Shown here one piece after another: positions 59,018-64,000 of a stretch of DNA of 64,000 bases. The position numbers and the translations under genes are program-made. Origin of the DNA: CBFDBF01 sp050293315 (lineage in GTDB: Bacteria > Pseudomonadota > Gammaproteobacteria > Chromatiales > Chromatiaceae); contig JBNKMS010000031.1 in assembly GCA_050293315.1 (NCBI GenBank), positions 1 to 64,000 of the forward strand, in the 5' to 3' direction. A model generated the notes under the pieces. The model saw only the letters and a list, made by a program, of their open reading frames with translations, was not told where the DNA came from and made no database searches. Numbering within the stretch: the first letter of the stretch is position 1; the number at the start of each line of letters is the position of its first letter.

Positions 59018-59723
59018 ACAGATTACCAAGATAACCCCGGCAGAACGTCTCGACCTATTGGTGGAGAATCTGCGCGCGCGCTTTGCAGCAGATGGTTGTG
59101 AGGTTGTTTGCAGGTACAGTGAAGTCACCATGCTGGTTCCAAGAGAACAGTTGATAGCCGTAGCTACCGAGCTGCGTGATGGAGAGCAGTTTCTATTTGA
59201 CCAGATTATTGATATCTGTGGGGTGGACTATTCCACCTATGGACAAGATGAGTGGGTTACCGATGGTGCTTCAGCAACCGGCTTTGGTCGAGGTGTGGAG
59301 GCAGTATCTCCAGTCGCCACGGATCCGCAATTTGCCACTGTCTATCATCTGCTGTCGGTGGCCAATAATCAGCGTCTGCGTCTGCGAGTGTTTGTCGACA
59401 ATGAGGAGATGGTTGTACCGTCTGTGGTGGAGATCTGGAGTGCGGCCGATTGGTATGAGCGTGAGGCCTTTGATATGTTTGGCATCCTATTTGATGACCA
59501 TCCTGATCTACGTCGTATTCTGACGGACTACGGTTTTGTTGGCCACCCGTTCCGCAAAGATTTCCCCCTAACCGGTTACGTCGAGATGCGCTACGACGCC
59601 GAAAAGCAGCGGGTGATCTATGTGCCGGTTACAGTAGAGCAGCGCCCCCAGGTCCCACGGGTCATACGCGATAGTGGTCAGCCACAGGTAGAACCAGAAC
59701 AGCAGGATACGCCAGATGTCTGA
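59010..59723 (+). CDS. nuoC: NADH-quinone oxidoreductase subunit C
   Basis: NuoC is a peripheral-arm subunit. The ATG at 59010 is chosen (MGEQITKITPAERL); 237 residues. The family signature ADWYEREAFDMFGILFDDHPDLRRILTDYGFVGHPFRKDFPL is intact. It is a separate protein, not fused with NuoD as in E. coli. Its end overlaps nuoD by eight bases. Confidence 0.95.
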   Translation: MGEQITKITPAERLDLLVENLRARFAADGCEVVCRYSEVTMLVPREQLIAVATELRDGEQFLFDQIIDICGVDYSTYGQDEWVTDGASATGFGRGVEAVSPVATDPQFATVYHLLSVANNQRLRLRVFVDNEEMVVPSVVEIWSAADWYEREAFDMFGILFDDHPDLRRILTDYGFVGHPFRKDFPLTGYVEMRYDAEKQRVIYVPVTVEQRPQVPRVIRDSGQPQVEPEQQDTPDV

Positions 59724-60969
59724 GATCCATAACTGCACTATTAATTTTGGACCCCAACATCCATCGGCACACGGTGTACTGCGTCTGGTGCTGGAGATGG
59801 ATGGTGAGGTGATCGAACGTGCCGATCCCCATATCGGACTGCTGCACCGCGGTACCGAGAAACTGGTAGAGCAGAAACCGTATAACCACGCTATCCCCTA
59901 CATGGATCGTCTCGACTACGTATCCATGATGTGCAACGAGCACGCCTATGTGGCTGCGGTTGAAAAGTTGCTGGGGGTAGAGGTACCGCTGCGGGCGCAG
60001 TATATACGTACCATGTTTGATGAGATCACCAGGATCCTCAACCATCTTATGTGGTTGGGCACCCATGCCCTTGATGTGGGTGCGATGACGGTATTTCTCT
60101 ATACCTTCCGTGAACGTGAAGATCTGATGGATTGCTATGAGGCGGTGTCCGGGGCGCGGATGCATGCGGCCTACTATCGGGTCGGCGGGGTCTATCGTGA
60201 TCTGCCGGACCAGATGCCGCAGTTTGAGTACAACCAGTTTCGCAAGAATTCTGAGATCGACGAGAAGAATGAGGCGCGTCAGGGTTCTCTACTCGATTTT
60301 ATCGAGGACTTTGCCCAACGCTTTCCACAGTTGATAGATGAGTATGAGACCCTGCTAACAGATAACCGTATCTGGAAGCAGCGTACGGTCGATATCGCGA
60401 TAGTTTCTCCAGAGCGCGCCCTGCAGAAGGGGTTTACCGGTCCTATGTTACGTGGTTCCGGTATTGCCTGGGACCTGCGTAAAAAACAGCCCTATGCGGC
60501 CTATGACAAGATGGATTTTGATATACCCGTTGGACAGAACGGAGACTGTTATGATCGTTATCTGGTGCGGGTTGAAGAGATGCGACAATCGGTTCGCATT
60601 ATCAGGCAGTGTGTTGAGTGGCTACGCAATAACAGTGGGTCGGTGATTGTGGATGATCACAAGGTGGCTGCACCTCCACGGGTAGAGATGAGACGCGATA
60701 TGGAGGGGTTGATTCACCACTTTAAGCTGTTTACCGAGGGCTATTGCCCGCCGGAAGGCGAGGTCTACAGCGCGGTTGAGGCCCCCAAGGGGGAGTTTGG
60801 CTGTTACCTGATATCCGACGGCTCGAATAAACCGTACCGCTTGAAGATTAGGGCGCCAGGGTTTATCCATATGGCTGCCATGGATGAGATGGTCAGAGGG
60901 CATATGTTGTCTGACGTGACGACGGTCATGGGTACCTTGGATCTGGTGTTCGGGGAGGTCGATCGCTGA
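59716..60969 (+). CDS. nuoD: NADH-quinone oxidoreductase subunit D
   Basis: NuoD forms the quinone-binding cavity with NuoB. The 417-residue protein shows NFGPQHPSAHGVLRLVLEMDGE, HIGLLHRGTEKL and a C-terminal DLVFGEVDR, all standard. It overlaps nuoC and nuoE. Confidence 0.97.
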   Translation: MSEIHNCTINFGPQHPSAHGVLRLVLEMDGEVIERADPHIGLLHRGTEKLVEQKPYNHAIPYMDRLDYVSMMCNEHAYVAAVEKLLGVEVPLRAQYIRTMFDEITRILNHLMWLGTHALDVGAMTVFLYTFREREDLMDCYEAVSGARMHAAYYRVGGVYRDLPDQMPQFEYNQFRKNSEIDEKNEARQGSLLDFIEDFAQRFPQLIDEYETLLTDNRIWKQRTVDIAIVSPERALQKGFTGPMLRGSGIAWDLRKKQPYAAYDKMDFDIPVGQNGDCYDRYLVRVEEMRQSVRIIRQCVEWLRNNSGSVIVDDHKVAAPPRVEMRRDMEGLIHHFKLFTEGYCPPEGEVYSAVEAPKGEFGCYLISDGSNKPYRLKIRAPGFIHMAAMDEMVRGHMLSDVTTVMGTLDLVFGEVDR

Positions 60970-61499
60970 TGAGTTTTAAGAGCCAACCAATGAACAGGGT
61001 TACACCGGTGGCTGATAAGACTCAGCTACTTACCCCGGAGATACGCCAACATATAGATGATTGGATTGCCAAATATCCTGAGGGATGGCAGCAGTCGGCG
61101 GTGATGGAGGCCCTGCGTGTGGTGCAGGAAGAGAATGGTGGCTGGCTCTCTCAGGAGTTGATGGACCAGGTCGCGGCCTATCTCGACATGCCGCCGATAG
61201 CGGTCTATGAGGTGGCTACCTTCTACTCTATGTATGAACTCAAGCCGGTAGGCAAACATAAACTCTGCATGTGCACCAATGTCTCCTGCATGCTCAATGG
61301 CGCCGACAAGATTGTCGGTCATCTGGAGGAGAAGCTGGGGATCAAGCTGGGGGAGACGACAGAGGATGGTCGCTACACCCTGAAAGAGGTGGAGTGTCTC
61401 GGCGCCTGTGGTGGCGGGCCTTCAATGCAGATAGATAAAAAGTATCACGAGAATCTGACTCCCGAGCAGATTGATCGGATCCTGGACGAGCTGGAGTAG
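60969..61499 (+). CDS. nuoE: NADH-quinone oxidoreductase subunit E
   Basis: NuoE carries the N1a [2Fe-2S] cluster in a thioredoxin-like fold. The 176-residue protein has CTNVSC (C-x4-C) near residue 100 and CLGACGGGP near 140. The start shares a base with the nuoD stop. Confidence 0.95.
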   Translation: MSFKSQPMNRVTPVADKTQLLTPEIRQHIDDWIAKYPEGWQQSAVMEALRVVQEENGGWLSQELMDQVAAYLDMPPIAVYEVATFYSMYELKPVGKHKLCMCTNVSCMLNGADKIVGHLEEKLGIKLGETTEDGRYTLKEVECLGACGGGPSMQIDKKYHENLTPEQIDRILDELE

Positions 61500-61503
61500 T
61501 CAC

Positions 61504-62772
61504 ATGGCCGAGTCAGTCATTCTCAGAAATTTGGATCTGGAACGCCCCTGGGAGATGGGGCAGTATGAGAGCCGTGGTGGTTACGCCATGCTGCGGAAGA
61601 TCTTCAAAGAGGGGATAACTCCTGCTCAGATAGTAGATATCGTAAAAGAGTCAGGGCTGCGCGGGCGTGGTGGCGCCGGTTTCCCAACCGGGGTCAAGTG
61701 GAGCTTCATTAATCGTGAATCCCCGATCGACAAATACATAGTATGTAACTCAGATGAGGGTGAACCCGGCACCTTTAAAGATCGCGATATCCTGCGCTTT
61801 AATCCTCACCAGGTAGTGGAGGGCATGATCATCGCCGGTTATGCCATCGGGGCGACTGCAGGATATAACTACATCCGGGGTGAGTTCTGGGAACCATACG
61901 AACGCTTTGAGGCGGCACTGAAAGATGCGCGTGCCGCAGGCCTGCTGGGCAAGAATATTCTTGGCTCAGGGTTTGATTATGACATCCATGTACATCTTGG
62001 CGCCGGGGCCTATATCTGTGGTGAGGAGTCGGCGCTGCTGGAGTCGATAGAGGGGAAGAAGGGTCAACCGCGATACAAGCCGCCGTTCCCTGCGCAGGTC
62101 GGTCTCTATGGCTGTCCAACCATCATAAATAATACCGAGTCATTCGCCGCTATTCCGCCAATCATGGAGAAGGGTGGAGAGTGGTTCAAGAATCTCGGGG
62201 TAGAGAACAGCGGCGGCACCAAGCTCTTCTCTATATCCGGTAATGTAAATAAACCAGGTGTATTCGAGGTGCCTATGGGTACCCCGTTCTCGCATCTGCT
62301 GGAGCTGGCTGGTGGAGTAAAGGATGGACGCAAGCTGAAGGCGGTTATCCCTGGTGGATCATCTTCACCGGTTATCCCCGGTGAGCAGATGATGGAGCTG
62401 ACCATGGATTACGATGCCATCGCGGGGGCAGGCTCTATGCTCGGTTCTGGTGCAGTTATCGTTATCGATGATAGTCAGTGCATGGTGAAGATACTGGAGC
62501 GTATGTCTTACTTCTATTACGAGGAGTCATGCGGTCAGTGCACCCCATGTCGAGAGGGTACCGGCTGGATGTGGCGTATATTGCAACGGATAGAGAATGG
62601 ACGTGGACGCCAGGAGGATCTGGACCTGTTGCTGAGTATCGGTGGCAATATTGCAGGGCGCACTGTATGTGCCCTCGGTGATGCTGCAGTGATGCCGGTG
62701 CAGGGGATGCTGAAACACTTTCGTGATGAGTTTCAATATCACATCGACCATAAGAAATGTATGGTCGGGTGA
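61504..62772 (+). CDS. nuoF: NADH-quinone oxidoreductase subunit F
   Basis: NuoF binds NADH and FMN and the N3 cluster. The ATG at 61504 gives 422 residues with GRGGAGFPTG, NSDEGEPGTFKDR, GAGAYICGEESALLES, and the N3 cysteines in SCGQCTPCREGT with a fourth in TVCALGD. The NuoF-like hydrogenase subunit at 23056 is a shorter and clearly diverged relative. Confidence 0.97.
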   Translation: MAESVILRNLDLERPWEMGQYESRGGYAMLRKIFKEGITPAQIVDIVKESGLRGRGGAGFPTGVKWSFINRESPIDKYIVCNSDEGEPGTFKDRDILRFNPHQVVEGMIIAGYAIGATAGYNYIRGEFWEPYERFEAALKDARAAGLLGKNILGSGFDYDIHVHLGAGAYICGEESALLESIEGKKGQPRYKPPFPAQVGLYGCPTIINNTESFAAIPPIMEKGGEWFKNLGVENSGGTKLFSISGNVNKPGVFEVPMGTPFSHLLELAGGVKDGRKLKAVIPGGSSSPVIPGEQMMELTMDYDAIAGAGSMLGSGAVIVIDDSQCMVKILERMSYFYYEESCGQCTPCREGTGWMWRILQRIENGRGRQEDLDLLLSIGGNIAGRTVCALGDAAVMPVQGMLKHFRDEFQYHIDHKKCMVG

Positions 62773-62794
62773 GGTTAGTTAGAGAAGGCTACTG

Positions 62795-64000
62795 ATGTCT
62801 GAAGAGCAGACTATAACAATAGAGGTGGACGGCCGGGAGTTGCAGGCGCGACCTGGTGCTATGCTCATCGAGATAACCGATGAGGCCGGCATCCATATCC
62901 CCCGTTTCTGCTACCACAAGAAGCTTTCCACAGCGGCCAACTGCCGCATGTGTCTGGTTGAGGTGGAGAAGGTGCCCAAGCCGCTGCCCGCCTGCGCTAC
63001 ACCAGTCACTGATGGTATGAAGGTGTTTACCAAGTCGCCCATGGCGCTCGCCGCGCAAAAGGGGACGATGGAGTTTCTGCTTATCAACCATCCGTTGGAT
63101 TGCCCGATCTGCGATCAGGGTGGTGAGTGCGAACTCCAGGATTCCGCGCTGCGTCATGGTGATGACACATCACGTTATATCGAGGCCAAACATATAGTGC
63201 CCAAGGTGGATATAGGCCCACTGATTAATGCCACCTTTGACCGCTGCATACACTGTACCCGCTGTGTCCGTTTCGGCGCTGAGATTGCCGGTATACGTGA
63301 ACTTGGTGCCACCGGTCGGGGTGAGCATATGACCATCGGCACCTATGTAGAGAAGAGTATTGATTCGGAGTTGTCGGGCAATGTGATTGACCTATGTCCG
63401 GTGGGCTCTCTTACCTCCAGGCCATACCGTTATCAGGCGCGTCCCTGGGAGCTGGTCCAGCGCGAGGCGATCGCCCCACACGATGCGCTCGGTTCCAATC
63501 TCTACCTCCACCTGCGCAACAACAAGGTGATGCGGGTACACCCAAATGATAACGAGGCGATTAACGAGTGCTGGTTGTCTGATCGTGACCGCTTTAGCTA
63601 TGAAGGGCTCTACTCTGCAGATCGGTTGACTGCGCCGTTAGTAAAGAGGGGTGATAGGTTTGTGGCGACCGGTTGGGAGAAGGCGTTGGAGTTCGCTGCC
63701 AAGGGGTTGACCGCAGCGGGCGCAGAGACCGGTGCACTGCTCTCTCCTACAGCAACCATGGAGGAGCTGTATCTGGCACAGAAGCTGGTGCGTGGTTTGG
63801 GTAGTGATAATATCGATTTTCGTCTGCGTCAGGCCGATTTCCGCGGTACCGAACCGAGTGTTCCATGGCTGGGGATGGAGATCTCAGAGGTTGAGCAGTT
63901 GCGCCATGTGTTGGTGATCGGTTCGAATCCAAGGAAAGATATACCGATGCTAAACCATCGCCTGCGTAAGGCGGCTTTGCAGGGTGCGGAGATTAGTTTT
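62795..64000 (+). CDS. nuoG: NADH-quinone oxidoreductase subunit G, 5' part
   Basis: NuoG is the large Fe-S subunit of the peripheral arm. The reading frame is open from the ATG at 62795 to the window edge, 402 residues. It has the [2Fe-2S] site (CYHKKLSTAANCRMC), the His-ligated N5 cluster (HPLDCPICDQGGEC), the ferredoxin site (CIHCTRCVRF) and the beginning of the molybdopterin-like domain (NLYLHLRNNKVMRV). The C-terminus lies beyond the window. Confidence 0.95.
   Translation, partial: MSEEQTITIEVDGRELQARPGAMLIEITDEAGIHIPRFCYHKKLSTAANCRMCLVEVEKVPKPLPACATPVTDGMKVFTKSPMALAAQKGTMEFLLINHPLDCPICDQGGECELQDSALRHGDDTSRYIEAKHIVPKVDIGPLINATFDRCIHCTRCVRFGAEIAGIRELGATGRGEHMTIGTYVEKSIDSELSGNVIDLCPVGSLTSRPYRYQARPWELVQREAIAPHDALGSNLYLHLRNNKVMRVHPNDNEAINECWLSDRDRFSYEGLYSADRLTAPLVKRGDRFVATGWEKALEFAAKGLTAAGAETGALLSPTATMEELYLAQKLVRGLGSDNIDFRLRQADFRGTEPSVPWLGMEISEVEQLRHVLVIGSNPRKDIPMLNHRLRKAALQGAEISF

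Overview
The window looks like chromosome of a gammaproteobacterium. The evidence is gene order: nnr-tsaE-amidase-mutL-miaA-hfq-hflX-hflK-hflC-purA, trmJ with iscR-iscS-iscU-iscA-hscB-hscA-fdx-iscX, and tpiA-secG-tRNA(Leu)-nuoA-G all follow well-known gammaproteobacterial layouts. An octaheme tetrathionate-reductase-family cytochrome, a YeeE/YedE sulfur transporter, cytochrome c' with a b-type cytochrome, HisZ and an [FeFe] hydrogenase together suggest a sulfur-oxidising, facultatively anaerobic lineage (Chromatiales/Sedimenticola-like). That placement is inference and needs a 16S or marker-gene check.

Layout. 0-4.2 kb: a truncated membrane-anchored protein, queG on the minus strand, then a three-gene block (BNR/sialidase-like protein and two membrane proteins) lying between queG and nnr. 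4.2-12.1 kb: nnr, tsaE, amidase, mutL, miaA, hfq, hflX. 12.1-12.8 kb: gene-free, filled with structured repeats. 12.8-17.7 kb: hflK, hflC, DUF2065, hisZ, purA. 18-22.2 kb: multiheme cytochrome/cytochrome b/cytochrome c/YeeE sulfur-electron-transfer locus. 22.4-25.8 kb: small membrane protein, NuoF-like subunit and [FeFe] hydrogenase, overlapping or nearly touching. 25.8-26.7 kb: second structured-repeat block, bounded by inverted repeats. 26.8-31.2 kb: RND efflux pair. 31.2-36.4 kb: tRNA-Leu(CAG), rnr, rlmB, ferritin-like protein, cytochrome c', b-type cytochrome. 36.4-38.6 kb: AT-rich run of small unrelated genes separated by attC-like sites, i.e. a probable integron-cassette remnant with no integrase visible, followed by a sirtuin lacking the usual zinc cysteines. 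39.3-48.3 kb: ComEA-like protein, SDR, nucleosidase-like protein, adk, thioredoxin, an IscR paralogue, prmB, hemN, a secreted unknown, suhB, trmJ. 48.4-54.8 kb: cysE and the complete isc operon. 54.9-64 kb: DUF1015, tpiA, secG, tRNA-Leu(GAG), nuoA-nuoG (nuoG cut by the window end), with a repeat block inside the nuo operon between nuoA and nuoB.

How the parts fit. The octaheme cytochrome, its b- and c-type partners and YeeE can plausibly handle sulfur oxyanions or sulfur import. The hydrogenase with an NADH-binding-type subunit can plausibly exchange electrons between NAD(H)/ferredoxin and H2. The nuo operon is the respiratory entry point, and the isc operon supplies the many Fe-S clusters that the hydrogenase, HemN, QueG and Nuo proteins need. 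The least conventional parts are the attC-like cassette run, the two-subunit [FeFe] hydrogenase with no maturases nearby, and the dispersed repeats whose hairpin stems change in a compensatory way between copies. No CRISPR array, rRNA, integrase or transposase gene was seen.
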